This document shows, in pieces, positions 7,440 to 16,509 of a DNA stretch of 64,000 nucleotides. The DNA comes from Chishuiella changwenlii (GTDB taxonomy: Bacteria; Bacteroidota; Bacteroidia; Flavobacteriales; Weeksellaceae). Position 1 is the stretch's first letter; every line of letters starts with the position of its first letter. The stretch lies in NCBI RefSeq assembly GCF_900142565.1, contig NZ_FRBH01000009.1:62001-126000 (forward strand). Reading direction: 5' to 3'. Under the pieces are notes generated by a model. It did not search any database, was not told the DNA's origin, and saw only the letters and a program-made list of their open reading frames with translations. A program made the translations under genes and the position numbers.

Positions 7440-8806
7440 AACTAGCCATAAGAACAGCACTAACCTATAGTATACTTACCGCAGGAATTTTTCTCGTTTT
7501 TGCTTATGCAATTGTTTTGGTTTCTGAAAAAAATCAAAACGATGAATTTTTCGATCGCTTAGGATATAAAATTACGTGGCGATCTGAGTTATATTTTGAA
7601 GCTGGAATGGATGAAAGTCATATACGTTTTTTACATCTTAGAAATAAGCAAATATTAAACGAAGCTGATGTGAGTATTTATAATTCTGATAAACAACTTA
7701 TTTTCTCAGACACACCCATCCCTTTAGGTAATAACTACAATTGGGTTTGGAAAAAAATAGAAAAAAAAGATCGTGTAAAATGGTACGGAGACAATCAGCA
7801 ATATATGGCCGTTACTTATGTGTATAATAACCAAAAGTTTTATATCATAGGACGAGCAAAAGATGTTACTGGAGAATTTTACATGAACCGACTAAAACAT
7901 AATATAAAAATTATTTACATTGTTTCTGTTTTAGTAATTTTTGGAATTGGATTTATTTTCTCCTACTATACTTTGAAACCGCTTAAAGAAATTATCAATC
8001 AAATTAGAGACATTTCAGAACATCGACTTCATCACCGTTTACCTCTTCCTAAAACGAAAGACGAAATTTATGAGTTGTCACATACCTTTAATTCAACTTT
8101 TAATCGATTAGAAAAATCATTTAATACGCATAAAAACTTTGTTTCTACAATTTCTCATGAGTTTAGAACACCTTTATCAGCATTAATTGCCGAATTGCAA
8201 TTGGCAAAAGAATTAAACGTTACGTTAGACGATTATAAACAATCCATAGATAATGCGCTTTCTGATGCACAGAAAGCAACAGATTTATCAACGGCTCTAT
8301 TAGATTTGGCACGAGCAAATTACGATATATCTCAAGTTAGTTTTATAAAATTAAGATTAGATGAGGTATTAATGGATGCTAAACTGAACATTTTAGGAAA
8401 GAATAATCATTATAAAATTAGTGTGAATTACGACAACCTAGAAATGAATGAAATGCCCGATGATTTCGAATTTATTGGTAATCCTTACTTACTTTATATT
8501 GCATTTACAAACTTAATAGAAAATGCATGTAAATATTCTGAAGACGAATTATGTACAGTTTTGCTTTCTGCAACAAAAGAACATTTTATTATTCAGTTTT
8601 CTGATAATGGAATTGGTATACCAGAAGATGAGCAAGAAAAAATATTCGATTTATTTTTTAGAGGAAAGAATAAGAATTTTAATGAAGGAAATGGAATTGG
8701 TTTAAGTATTGTTCAGCAAATTGTCCTTTTACACAAAGGTATTTTAGAATTAGAATCTGAAGTAAATAAAGGAACTACATTTACGATTCGTTTAGATAGA
8801 AAATAG
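7436..8806 (+). CDS. Membrane sensor histidine kinase (HAMP, HisKA, HATPase)
   Basis: 456 residues. Transmembrane segments at ~8-30 and ~158-180 enclose a ~125-residue periplasmic sensor. A HAMP linker follows (TLKPLKEIINQIRDISEHRL). The dimerisation domain has the phosphoacceptor H241 in STISHEFRTPLSAL. The ATPase domain shows the N-box (NLIENACKYS), G1 (FSDNGIGIP), F-box (IFDLFFRG) and G2 (GNGIGLSIVQQI). It is the partner of the response regulator. The sensor domain has no recognisable ligand-binding family; the neighbouring genes suggest an envelope signal. Confidence 0.93.
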   Translation: MKLAIRTALTYSILTAGIFLVFAYAIVLVSEKNQNDEFFDRLGYKITWRSELYFEAGMDESHIRFLHLRNKQILNEADVSIYNSDKQLIFSDTPIPLGNNYNWVWKKIEKKDRVKWYGDNQQYMAVTYVYNNQKFYIIGRAKDVTGEFYMNRLKHNIKIIYIVSVLVIFGIGFIFSYYTLKPLKEIINQIRDISEHRLHHRLPLPKTKDEIYELSHTFNSTFNRLEKSFNTHKNFVSTISHEFRTPLSALIAELQLAKELNVTLDDYKQSIDNALSDAQKATDLSTALLDLARANYDISQVSFIKLRLDEVLMDAKLNILGKNNHYKISVNYDNLEMNEMPDDFEFIGNPYLLYIAFTNLIENACKYSEDELCTVLLSATKEHFIIQFSDNGIGIPEDEQEKIFDLFFRGKNKNFNEGNGIGLSIVQQIVLLHKGILELESEVNKGTTFTIRLDRK

Positions 8807-8859
8807 TTAGGTGAAGACCTAATATTTAGCATCTGGAAAGAGTTTTTTAATTAATAAAA

Positions 8860-8894
8860 TAGCCTTGCCAAAGTTTAAAATCTTGACAAGGCTA
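8860..8894. terminator. Bidirectional hairpin between convergent genes
   Basis: TAGCCTTG at 8860-8867 pairs with CAAGGCTA at 8887-8894, with further CAAAG/CTTTG-like pairing inside. It separates the kinase gene from the convergent 8925-9959 gene. No long T-run is present, so termination strength is uncertain. Confidence 0.6.
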
Positions 8895-8924
8895 AATTGT
8901 GATCTCTATAAGTCTAAAAATTAC

Positions 8925-9959
8925 TTATAAATTTATTTTTCCAATTTTTCCATTGTTTCCAACCAAAATAACATATTTTTTGTCTGGAGAAACTTTGCAC
9001 GTATTGTAACTATCTTTTGTAATATTTTTCCAATTGTGTCCACCATCTACGGAATAGTCTACACCAGAATAACCACAAACAACAACTTTATCTTTATCAA
9101 TAACTGTTACACCAGATTTATAACCTTCTGGATATTTCCAAGAATCTACAAAAGAAACAGCTCCATTTAAAATTTTAAATTTATATAAATTATGTTTTGA
9201 CTCTTCTGGTTTTTTATAATCTCCACCAACTAAATAACCAACATTATAAGTCGGATTATAATCCATTCCATTTATACCAGAAGTACTACTTTTAGTTTTA
9301 TCTAAAATATATAATTGCCCTCCTCTCGATGTATAATAATATAAATTAGACTGTTCTCCTCCACTCACAATAAGTGTTTGCTTTTCGTCAGAATATATAT
9401 TACTTCCACTTGATGCAAAAAATGCTTCTTTCGGATTTTTTAATCGTAGTAATTGTTTATTTACATATAAATCCTCCTCCCATTTTTTTAAATTACTTGC
9501 CGAAGACTTTAAAACAAAAGGTTTATCTGGTCGCATTGGATCTCCTAAAACAATTATATTTTTAGTTTTAGGATCAACATACATTGCATCTAGAAAAATC
9601 TTTGGCGTATTATTTTCATACACTTTATTCCATGTTTTTCCTCCATCTTTAGAATTTAAGATATAAGCTGGTGCATCTACACTCATCGCTAAATAATTAT
9701 CCTTATCTAAAACCTCTACATCTCTAAAATCTCTATCACTTACAACTTTAGGATTTATCCATGTAAAGGTTTTACCTCCATCTAGACTTTTTCCTATAGT
9801 ATTTTTAGATCCCGAAACAACAAATGTTTTGGCATCCTGAAATGATAATCCTCTGTAACTAGTACCAGAATTCTCTTGATTAATAACCTCGTAAGTTTGG
9901 GCTATTGATAAGCTTGATAGCAAAATTAATAAATATTTCATGTGTGTAATTTGTTTCAA
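8925..9959 (-). CDS. Exported beta-propeller protein (YCF48/BNR-like)
   Basis: 344 residues with a weak signal sequence; the second Met (residue 7, MKYLLILLSSLSIAQTYEV) gives a cleaner one. Repeats of the form S-x-DGGxTW appear at ~65 (SLDGGKTFTWI), ~105 (SKDGGKTWNKV) and ~305 (SVDGGHNWKNI), the Asp-box hallmark of sialidase-like and YCF48-type six- or seven-bladed propellers. Bacteroidota carry many such proteins annotated as oxidoreductases without evidence; no catalytic residues can be assigned. Probably a periplasmic or surface binding protein. Confidence 0.75.
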   Translation of the reverse strand: MKQITHMKYLLILLSSLSIAQTYEVINQENSGTSYRGLSFQDAKTFVVSGSKNTIGKSLDGGKTFTWINPKVVSDRDFRDVEVLDKDNYLAMSVDAPAYILNSKDGGKTWNKVYENNTPKIFLDAMYVDPKTKNIIVLGDPMRPDKPFVLKSSASNLKKWEEDLYVNKQLLRLKNPKEAFFASSGSNIYSDEKQTLIVSGGEQSNLYYYTSRGGQLYILDKTKSSTSGINGMDYNPTYNVGYLVGGDYKKPEESKHNLYKFKILNGAVSFVDSWKYPEGYKSGVTVIDKDKVVVCGYSGVDYSVDGGHNWKNITKDSYNTCKVSPDKKYVILVGNNGKIGKINL

Positions 9960-10139
9960 TAAAGTTAGGCATTTTTATAATTTTATTGAATAAAAAAACG
10001 CTTGTAACACGCATATTTATTGATAACTTAATGTTTTAAGTTAAAAAACAGACAATTAAAAATCGTGATTAGACCATTTCTGTAAAAAATGGTATCAAAA
10101 TTGTTATATAAACGTTTATTAAACATTATTATAAAAACT

Positions 10140-10655
10140 ATGAAAAAATTATTTGTATTAGTTGCTATCGCATCATTATCGTTTGCAACTTCATGTAAAA
10201 ATGAAAAAGATAATGCAGTTGAAACTGAAACAACTGTAGATTCAATTACGAATGACTCTGCAACTGTTGTTACAACAACTACAACAATCACAGAATCTGA
10301 AGCAAAAGCTAAATTAGACAAAGCTAAAGCAGATTTAGATGCAGCTAAAGCAAGAGGTGACAAAGCTGCAACAGAAGCTGCGCAAAAAGCTTATGACGAT
10401 GCTGAAAAAGCATGGAATGATACTAAAGCTGCACTAAAAAATGCTGCTGATAATGTAGAACAAGGTGTAAAAAACACAGTAGATAATGTTGATGCTAAAG
10501 CTGACAAAGCAAAAGAGGACATTAACAAAGCTGCAAAAGATGCTAAACAAGACGTAGAAAATGCTGCAAAAGATGTTAAAGCAGAAGCAAAAGAAGCAGG
10601 AGAAAAAGCAAAAGAGGGATACAATAATGCTTTAGATAAAATGAAAACTAAATAG
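10140..10655 (+). CDS. Ala/Lys/Asp-rich coiled-coil lipoprotein
   Basis: 171 residues from the ATG at 10140, chosen over one at 10089 because it gives a lipoprotein signal (MKKLFVLVAIASLSFATSCK, lipid-accepting Cys near residue 19). After a Thr/Val-rich linker the remainder is a long amphipathic helix with repeated KAKADLDAAKA, KAAKDAKQDVENAAKD and VKAEAKEAGEKAKEGY segments. The composition is like LEA-type or YtxH-like proteins, which often protect or space membranes under stress. That role is inference only. A perfect hairpin with a T-run follows the stop codon. Confidence 0.8.
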   Translation: MKKLFVLVAIASLSFATSCKNEKDNAVETETTVDSITNDSATVVTTTTTITESEAKAKLDKAKADLDAAKARGDKAATEAAQKAYDDAEKAWNDTKAALKNAADNVEQGVKNTVDNVDAKADKAKEDINKAAKDAKQDVENAAKDVKAEAKEAGEKAKEGYNNALDKMKTK

Positions 10656-10680
10656 TATTTCCCTTTATAATTCATAAATT

Positions 10681-10710
10681 TAGCCTTGAAATATTTCAAG
10701 GCTATTTTTT
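10681..10710 (+). terminator. Intrinsic terminator placed directly before the GNAT start codon
   Basis: TAGCCTTGAAATATTTCAAGGCTA is a perfect 12+12 palindrome at 10681-10704, followed by a T-run to 10711. The next start codon is at 10712, so the terminator and the leader of the next gene coincide. Confidence 0.85.
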
Positions 10711-10711
10711 T

Positions 10712-11281
10712 ATGACAAATTTTAGAAAAGCAACAAAAGAAGATTATCCATTTATTGCAAAAACAATGATGCTTGCAATGGATAAAATTGTTTATGAATT
10801 TATTGGAGAGAATAATTACGAAGAAGCAATCCGATTTTTAGAAGAATTAATACAAGCAGAAGATAATCAGTATAGTTATCAAAATACTGTAATTGTTGAA
10901 TATGATAACAAACCAGCAGGTTCAACTACTTTTTATGATGGTGCATATTTGGATCAATTAAGACAACCAGTATTAGACTTATTGAAACAAAAATATAATC
11001 GAGAAATAAATCCTGAAAATGAGACACAAGCAGGTGAAATATACATTGATACAATTGCTGTTTTAAATGAATTTCAAGGAAAAGGAATTGGCTCTAAAAT
11101 TCTGGATTATTTAATTGAAGAAATTACAGTTAAGCAACACAAAAATTTAGGTTTATTGGTTGATTATAAAAATCCAAATGCTCAAAAATTATACGAAAAC
11201 AAAGGTTTTGTTGTCGTAGGAGAAAAAGTTTTAATGAATGAGCAACATAAGCACATGCAAATAAAACCTCATCAACAATAA
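10712..11281 (+). CDS. GNAT family N-acetyltransferase
   Basis: 189 residues. FRKATKEDYPFIAKTM is the usual GNAT start; IYIDTIAVLNEFQGKGIGSKIL holds the acetyl-CoA pyrophosphate loop (Q/R-x-x-G-x-G, here QGKGIG); LVDYKNPNAQKLYENKGF is the motif B end. The acceptor substrate is unknown. The ATG follows a terminator T-run at once, and no upstream in-frame start exists that would add family sequence, so the mRNA either has a very short leader or reads through the hairpin. Confidence 0.88.
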   Translation: MTNFRKATKEDYPFIAKTMMLAMDKIVYEFIGENNYEEAIRFLEELIQAEDNQYSYQNTVIVEYDNKPAGSTTFYDGAYLDQLRQPVLDLLKQKYNREINPENETQAGEIYIDTIAVLNEFQGKGIGSKILDYLIEEITVKQHKNLGLLVDYKNPNAQKLYENKGFVVVGEKVLMNEQHKHMQIKPHQQ

Positions 11282-11286
11282 AAAAA

Positions 11287-11309
11287 GGTTGCCCAACTAT
11301 TGGGCAACC
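11287..11309 (-). terminator. Terminator of the haem operon
   Basis: GGTTGCCCA (11287-11295) pairs perfectly with TGGGCAACC (11301-11309). In the minus direction it is followed by TTTTTT, so it ends the 16248-to-11345 operon. Confidence 0.85.
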
Positions 11310-11344
11310 CACACAAAGAGACAAAATAAAGTTAACTCAGAACT

Positions 11345-12589
11345 TTATCGTAAAACTATTTTCTTAGATTCAATTTTATCTCCCGACTGAAGTTTAACTA
11401 CATAAACTCCCGCTGGTGCTTGCGATAAATTAATCGTTTTATTTGTAAATGATGATGTCGGTTTATATGTTTCTTGATGGATTAATTGTCCATTAATAGA
11501 ATAAACTGCAATCGCAATATTTGATGAATTTGTTTCAGCAGAATTATAAACAATGCTAAACGACTTTGGTTGTGCTTGATTTGTATAAATTCCGAATTTT
11601 GTTTTCTCTAATTCTGTTGTAGCCAAAGTTGCTGTTACATCTGTATACTCAAAACCTAATTTACCTACACTTGATGATGGAATTGAATTAAATTCTAACT
11701 TATAAATTTTGTTTGATACTGTATTTTTTATAAAATAACTTACATCACGTAACGTATAACTAAATCCACTTAAAGTTTTCCAGTCAAAACCAATTGTATT
11801 AATTTCTTTTTTATAATCTACACTAGAAGCAGGTTTCCCTTCTCCTTCAATTTCTGCAACTCTTACATTATCTGAGTGTAAAGCTCCTGTAACTACATAT
11901 TTTACAGTTTCACTACCCATAGGATAATCTGTTGCGTATTGTGTAAATTTTAAATCCCACTGAGAGTCTGCTGGCTCTGGTGTTACTACAGAATCTGTCG
12001 TGATATTAAAATAATTGAATATTCTATCTAAAGATGAATTCTGTCCTATTGTAACAGTTTTATCTTCTCCCCATCCTCCATCAACATACTTAGAATAAGT
12101 AAAATTATAACTACCAGATTTTAAATCATTAATTCTAAATTTTACATAACCACCAGATACATATTCTAAAACAAAGATTACATTACCATTTACAAAATGA
12201 GTTGCAAAATCGTAAGATCCCCATCCCATTTGAGCAGAACCTTGGTTAAAAGCACCATCTTCCCAATCTATATCACTGTTATATAATGGAGTTAAAGTTG
12301 ATAAATTATCAATTGTTACATTATTCCAAGCATCAAAGTTATCTGCAACTTCGTAAACGTTAGCAATTTTACCATCGTTAGATCGTACTCCCATAGAATA
12401 TAGACTTCGTCTGTAAAATGCAATATCCCAATCTCTAGCAACAGTAGTTGATGTTTGATTTTCTAAACCAAAATAAACATCATTAACGTAACCTTGTCCC
12501 ATTAAAGCCTCAGCTTTAATAAGTTCTTGAGCATTAACACCTGAAGCAGCTATCATTGCTACTACGAAAGAAGTAAATATTTTTTTCAT
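11345..12589 (-). CDS. HmuY-family protein with T9SS type A sorting domain
   Basis: 414 residues. The signal peptide (MKKIFTSFVVAMIAASGVNA) is followed by two HmuY-like segments: VYFGLENQTSTTVARDWDIA near residue 40 and a second strand set with QWDLKFTQYATDYP near 210. HmuY proteins bind haem at the cell surface. The last ~75 residues form a T9SS C-terminal domain: NIAIAVYSINGQLIHQE, PAGVYVVKLQSGDK and the terminal KKIVLR. The mature protein is therefore probably secreted or attached through T9SS, unlike its lipoprotein neighbour. It is the third gene of the haem operon, after a 100-bp gap that holds a 13-bp inverted repeat. Confidence 0.85.
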   Translation of the reverse strand: MKKIFTSFVVAMIAASGVNAQELIKAEALMGQGYVNDVYFGLENQTSTTVARDWDIAFYRRSLYSMGVRSNDGKIANVYEVADNFDAWNNVTIDNLSTLTPLYNSDIDWEDGAFNQGSAQMGWGSYDFATHFVNGNVIFVLEYVSGGYVKFRINDLKSGSYNFTYSKYVDGGWGEDKTVTIGQNSSLDRIFNYFNITTDSVVTPEPADSQWDLKFTQYATDYPMGSETVKYVVTGALHSDNVRVAEIEGEGKPASSVDYKKEINTIGFDWKTLSGFSYTLRDVSYFIKNTVSNKIYKLEFNSIPSSSVGKLGFEYTDVTATLATTELEKTKFGIYTNQAQPKSFSIVYNSAETNSSNIAIAVYSINGQLIHQETYKPTSSFTNKTINLSQAPAGVYVVKLQSGDKIESKKIVLR

Positions 12590-12612
12590 ATTATTAATTA
12601 TTTATATAACCT

Positions 12613-12675
12613 ATTGTGCATTATGTTTATTCATAAAACTTTTCATCTAATGACGTTCAATGCATAATGCACAAT
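12613..12675. repeat. 13-bp inverted repeat between the two HmuY-family genes
   Basis: ATTGTGCATTATG (12613-12625) and CATAATGCACAAT (12663-12675) are perfect complements with a 37-base loop. There is no T-run, so a role in mRNA stability, differential expression or protein binding is more likely than termination. Confidence 0.7.
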
Positions 12676-12689
12676 AAGTAGTTAGTTAT

Positions 12690-14090
12690 TTATTTTATTA
12701 ATTTGTATTCGAAACTTGGATTTCCTCTTATACCAGAAGCATTTATAAAAGATGTCATTTTAATTTTGTAGTAATTATTTTCTGCATCTTTTAAAACATA
12801 GAATCTATCTGTATAAATTGTTTGTGGTGAAGTTACTTGACGCCAAGAGTCTCCAATAACACGTTGATCATTCTGAAATTTAACCTCATCAATCATACTT
12901 TCATTAAAGTTGTCATATGTTACGCTACTTGAAACATCTACTCTATAAGCTTTAACTCCAGCTTTTAAATTATTCACAACAAAATCTGAATATCCATAAG
13001 AACCATTCCCTTCGATTAAATTTGTGAAAACTGTAAAGTTTAAATCCCATTGTAATTTTTCTGGCTCAACAGAAGTTTCGCTATTTGTAACAAGATTTAA
13101 AAAAGTAAAATTGTGTGTTGAGTTTTTCTTAATGGTCTTTTCTTGGAAAGTTGTATCGTCTAAATTAGCATACTGAACTAAATAGTCTTCTCCTCTTTTT
13201 AAGAATCTTACTTTTTTATATCCTCTCGCAGATCCAGCAATAGCAACAGATCCAGCAGATGGTGTCGTATTCCCTACTTCATATCCTAAGTTTAATAAAT
13301 AAACTGGATTTTCTGCATCATTATCTTTTATCTCTGCAATTGCAGTTTTTAGAATATCTCCTGCAGGATGATCTACAAAATCCTTATTCGAATCAGAAAA
13401 AGTTCCTACTGCAACAGAAGCCAAAATACTATTTACAGAAGCTTTCGTAACTTTTGTAATATCTGTTTCTGTTAAAGCTTTTGTTGCCATATAAATAGAT
13501 CCATTTAATACAACACGGAAATAAGAACCATTGTAAAATCCTAAATCCCAACTATCTCTTCTTACTTTTGTTTGAACAGATTTACTTAAATCAATATAGA
13601 CTTGATAGGGTTGATTTGGACCTCCTACTTCTGGAGACATAGTTCCTCCGATAGAACGGTCAAAAGAAATACTAAGCGATTTATATCCTTGTATAACTGC
13701 TGCAGGATAATCTATTTTTACAATTTCGAACTGAACTTTTTTATCAGATCTATCAAAAGGATAAATTAAATTCTTAAAAGTAAAACTAGCTGTTGATTGT
13801 CCTTTCTTAATTGGAACAATAATTTCGTTTTGTGTTGCAGCTGGTAATGTCGTATAATCTACATCGTAATTAGCATTTTCTGCGCTAACTCTTATATGTA
13901 CTTGCCCGTCTTGTTCTGCTGTTTTAGAAAAAACTAACTGAATAGTTTCTTCTCCTTCTATTTTACTAAAATCAATACTTTCATTTTTAAAAGCTGCAAC
14001 GAAGTCGAGTCCTAAAGGCGAACTTTCGTCTGAACAAGATGAAAGAAATATTGATGTTATAATAACAAGAATAAGTGAATATATTTTCAT
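12690..14090 (-). CDS. HmuY-family haem-binding lipoprotein
   Basis: 466 residues. Start MKIYSLILVIITSIFLSSCS is a lipoprotein signal (Cys19). An early calx-beta-like region (~30-140, VDYTTLPAATQNEIIVPIKKG) precedes HmuY-like blocks such as VYIDLSKSVQTKVRRDSWDLGFYNG and LQWDLNFTVFTNLIEGNG. The repeated x-WDL-x-F motif is shared with the T9SS paralogue downstream. HmuY lipoproteins take up haem and pass it to the TonB receptor encoded 10 bp upstream. Longer than classical HmuY (about 200-220 residues), with an added N-terminal domain. Confidence 0.82.
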   Translation of the reverse strand: MKIYSLILVIITSIFLSSCSDESSPLGLDFVAAFKNESIDFSKIEGEETIQLVFSKTAEQDGQVHIRVSAENANYDVDYTTLPAATQNEIIVPIKKGQSTASFTFKNLIYPFDRSDKKVQFEIVKIDYPAAVIQGYKSLSISFDRSIGGTMSPEVGGPNQPYQVYIDLSKSVQTKVRRDSWDLGFYNGSYFRVVLNGSIYMATKALTETDITKVTKASVNSILASVAVGTFSDSNKDFVDHPAGDILKTAIAEIKDNDAENPVYLLNLGYEVGNTTPSAGSVAIAGSARGYKKVRFLKRGEDYLVQYANLDDTTFQEKTIKKNSTHNFTFLNLVTNSETSVEPEKLQWDLNFTVFTNLIEGNGSYGYSDFVVNNLKAGVKAYRVDVSSSVTYDNFNESMIDEVKFQNDQRVIGDSWRQVTSPQTIYTDRFYVLKDAENNYYKIKMTSFINASGIRGNPSFEYKLIK

Positions 14091-14100
14091 GATTATTTTA

Positions 14101-16248
14101 TTAATTGATACCTAAATTGAATGTTAATTTTAAGAAATATGATCGCCCATAAGCATACATAACACTTGTTGCTGCTGCGCTATGAGGTCCATCAGCAGAA
14201 GTTGTATTATTTAAAGTTGTAACATCAAATAAGTTGCGTGCTCCTAATGTTAAACTAATTTTATTCTGAAAGAATGATTGTCTAATAGAAGCATCCATAG
14301 AACTAAAAGCTTGCTGTTTTCCTTTTAATAAATATTGTTGTTGAGTAGCTGCATCTGTTTTTAAAACATATTGCTCTCTTTCTCCATTATACTTGTAAAA
14401 AACAGAGAATGTTGTACCAGTTTTTGGTATTCTATAAGAAGCATTTGCATTCGCTTGTAGTGAATAGAAATACTTATCTTTTTGTTTTTCTACAACATCT
14501 GTTTGATCTATAGATTGCTTAATACCTGTAAATGTAGCACCAACTCCACCTATAAGATTTCCTACAGAAAACTGGTTCATATACATTATACCTTGTACAT
14601 TATATTTATCGACATTATTATATTGGTAACGAAGAGGCTCTTCTCCAATAATCACTAAATCAATTTTATCTTTTAAATCAATTTTCCAAATCGAAACTTT
14701 CTGTTCTAAGTTGGTATTTGAATTAATCTCCCAATTGTTTTTTAAATGTAAAAATGCAGAAACTCCTTTTTCTGGATTAAGATTCTCATTTCCTCTTACA
14801 TCATGATTAACATCAACTAGTAAAGAATACATCTCATCATAGTTTGGTAAACGAGGCGATGTTCCTACAATTCCACGTAACTCCCAATTTTTAGCAAAAG
14901 CATATTTCGCACTAAGACTCATTACATATTGCGTATCGAATTGTTCCGAAAACATTACACGAGCTCCTGGACGTAAAGAGATTTTATCGTTTAAATTAAT
15001 TTCAGAAGAAGCAAAGAAATCATACGTTCCAATTTTTCTTTGTATTGGTTTGTCTGGATTACTATTAAACTCCATAGAAATTGGTGAAGCATATCCTGTG
15101 GTTTGATCTATTTCATAACCAAATTGGAAATCAATAACATCATTCTTGTTTATGAAATTGCTAAACATACCTTTAGAATAGTACATTTTTCTGCTTTCGA
15201 AGTCGTATTTATTTATGTTTAATTCGTTACCTGTAAGAACTTCGTAGTTATACGCTTTTAATTTTCTTTTTTGTTCTTGATAAGAAACAGAAATATCATA
15301 ATTTATAGCATCTTTAAACCTACCTGCTGCATTTAAATGATTATAAATTCTATCTGTTGTGTAAACTCTATCATCAGCAATCGGATTTACTGTTCCCGTT
15401 TCTGGTTGAGGATTCATCCTCATATTAGGTTGAAAATATTTAGTTTCTTCGTTAAAATATTCAAACTTATAAAACAATCTAAAGTCTTTCTCTTTGTATT
15501 GAACTAATGCTTTTGTTGAATTCTGAACCTTAGGCAACCATTGGTACCCTCTTAACCCATCATTCTCTGCATAGTTCTTACCTTGTTTATTATCAAAAAA
15601 TCCCTGAAAATCATTACGTGAAAAACTTAAATTACCATAGATTTTGTCCGAAAATTTATGCCCGATCTTCAGGGATTGTATATGTCTTCCCTTATTTTTC
15701 CAATTGTATTCGTCACCAATAGTTTCCTCTTGTAGAGTAGCTGAAATATCAAATAGATTTTTCCCTCCTTTTTTTGTAATAATATTAATTACACCTGCAA
15801 TAGAATTAGCACCATACTCTACTCCCATTGCTCCTTCTACAATTTCTACTTGTTCTATATCATCAAGATTTATTTGAGTTAAGTCTGTATTATTACCAAC
15901 TCCTTCATCATTTACAAGTGGAATATTATCTACTAAAATTTTAAAATACTGACCATCTAAACCAAACATACTTACAGTTGACTTTCCTGTAGATGAACTT
16001 GGTGTAATGTTCATATTTAATGTTTGATTTAAAACATCAGCAAGTGTATTTCCTGCTTGTCTTTCAATCATATCTCGAGTAATTACTTTTACCTCGTAAA
16101 TAGATTTTTTAACTGACTGACTATTATATTGCCCAGAAATAACAGTTTGCTCTAACTCTACAAATTCATTTTTATTAATAGAATCATTCGTTTGTGCATA
16201 TAAGTTTAATCCTGATAAGCAACTTAATAGAAAAAAATATCTCTTCAT
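14101..16248 (-). CDS. TonB-dependent outer membrane receptor, probably for haem
   Basis: 715 residues with a signal peptide (MKRYFFLLSCLSGLNLYAQ). The plug domain (~40-155) includes QTVISGQYNSQSVKKSIYEV, MIERQAGNTLADVLNQTLNM and the typical EVVEGAMGVEYGANSIAGVI-like segment. The remainder is a 22-stranded barrel ending in YFLKLTFNLGIN. No N-terminal carboxypeptidase-like repeat, so it is not SusC-like. It heads an operon with two HmuY-family proteins, which points to haem or haemoprotein uptake. A TATATTTG promoter element lies 63 bp upstream. Confidence 0.9.
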   Translation of the reverse strand: MKRYFFLLSCLSGLNLYAQTNDSINKNEFVELEQTVISGQYNSQSVKKSIYEVKVITRDMIERQAGNTLADVLNQTLNMNITPSSSTGKSTVSMFGLDGQYFKILVDNIPLVNDEGVGNNTDLTQINLDDIEQVEIVEGAMGVEYGANSIAGVINIITKKGGKNLFDISATLQEETIGDEYNWKNKGRHIQSLKIGHKFSDKIYGNLSFSRNDFQGFFDNKQGKNYAENDGLRGYQWLPKVQNSTKALVQYKEKDFRLFYKFEYFNEETKYFQPNMRMNPQPETGTVNPIADDRVYTTDRIYNHLNAAGRFKDAINYDISVSYQEQKRKLKAYNYEVLTGNELNINKYDFESRKMYYSKGMFSNFINKNDVIDFQFGYEIDQTTGYASPISMEFNSNPDKPIQRKIGTYDFFASSEINLNDKISLRPGARVMFSEQFDTQYVMSLSAKYAFAKNWELRGIVGTSPRLPNYDEMYSLLVDVNHDVRGNENLNPEKGVSAFLHLKNNWEINSNTNLEQKVSIWKIDLKDKIDLVIIGEEPLRYQYNNVDKYNVQGIMYMNQFSVGNLIGGVGATFTGIKQSIDQTDVVEKQKDKYFYSLQANANASYRIPKTGTTFSVFYKYNGEREQYVLKTDAATQQQYLLKGKQQAFSSMDASIRQSFFQNKISLTLGARNLFDVTTLNNTTSADGPHSAAATSVMYAYGRSYFLKLTFNLGIN

Positions 16249-16310
16249 TTTATATTATAAAGTCTCTTAGCGACTATTGTTATTTATAATTAGTCTAATA
16301 TTTAATAAGA

Positions 16311-16318
16311 CAAATATA
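16311..16318 (-). promoter_or_regulatory. -7 promoter element of the haem uptake operon
   Basis: CAAATATA on the + strand reads TATATTTG, an exact TAnnTTTG. About 25-35 bp further upstream, TTTATTCTAAATAAA (near 16343-16357) is an A/T palindrome that could be an iron-responsive operator; that part is speculative. Confidence 0.5.
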
Positions 16319-16391
16319 AACGAAGATTTTCTTTTATTTTTATTTATTCTAAATAAAATCGATTAAATGATACAAATCATAAAAGAAAAAA

Positions 16392-16419
16392 AATATCTGC
16401 ATCGTTAAATGCAGATATT
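16392..16419 (-). terminator. Terminator of the 16510-17841 gene
   Basis: AATATCTGCAT (16392-16402) pairs with ATGCAGATATT (16409-16419) over a 6-base loop. In the minus direction a long T-rich run follows. Confidence 0.8.
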
Positions 16420-16509
16420 ATATATTGAATTTTCTAAAAATTTATTAATTCTTTTTAGATAGATGAAATCATTGTATTATAAATAATAAATGAAAAGATA
16501 TAATGCACA

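Noticed and set aside
10028-10363. 111-codon minus-strand ORF opposite the Ala/Lys-rich lipoprotein.
   Set aside because: It is the antisense shadow of a strongly biased coding sequence (Ser/Ala/Val-rich) and has no signal of its own.
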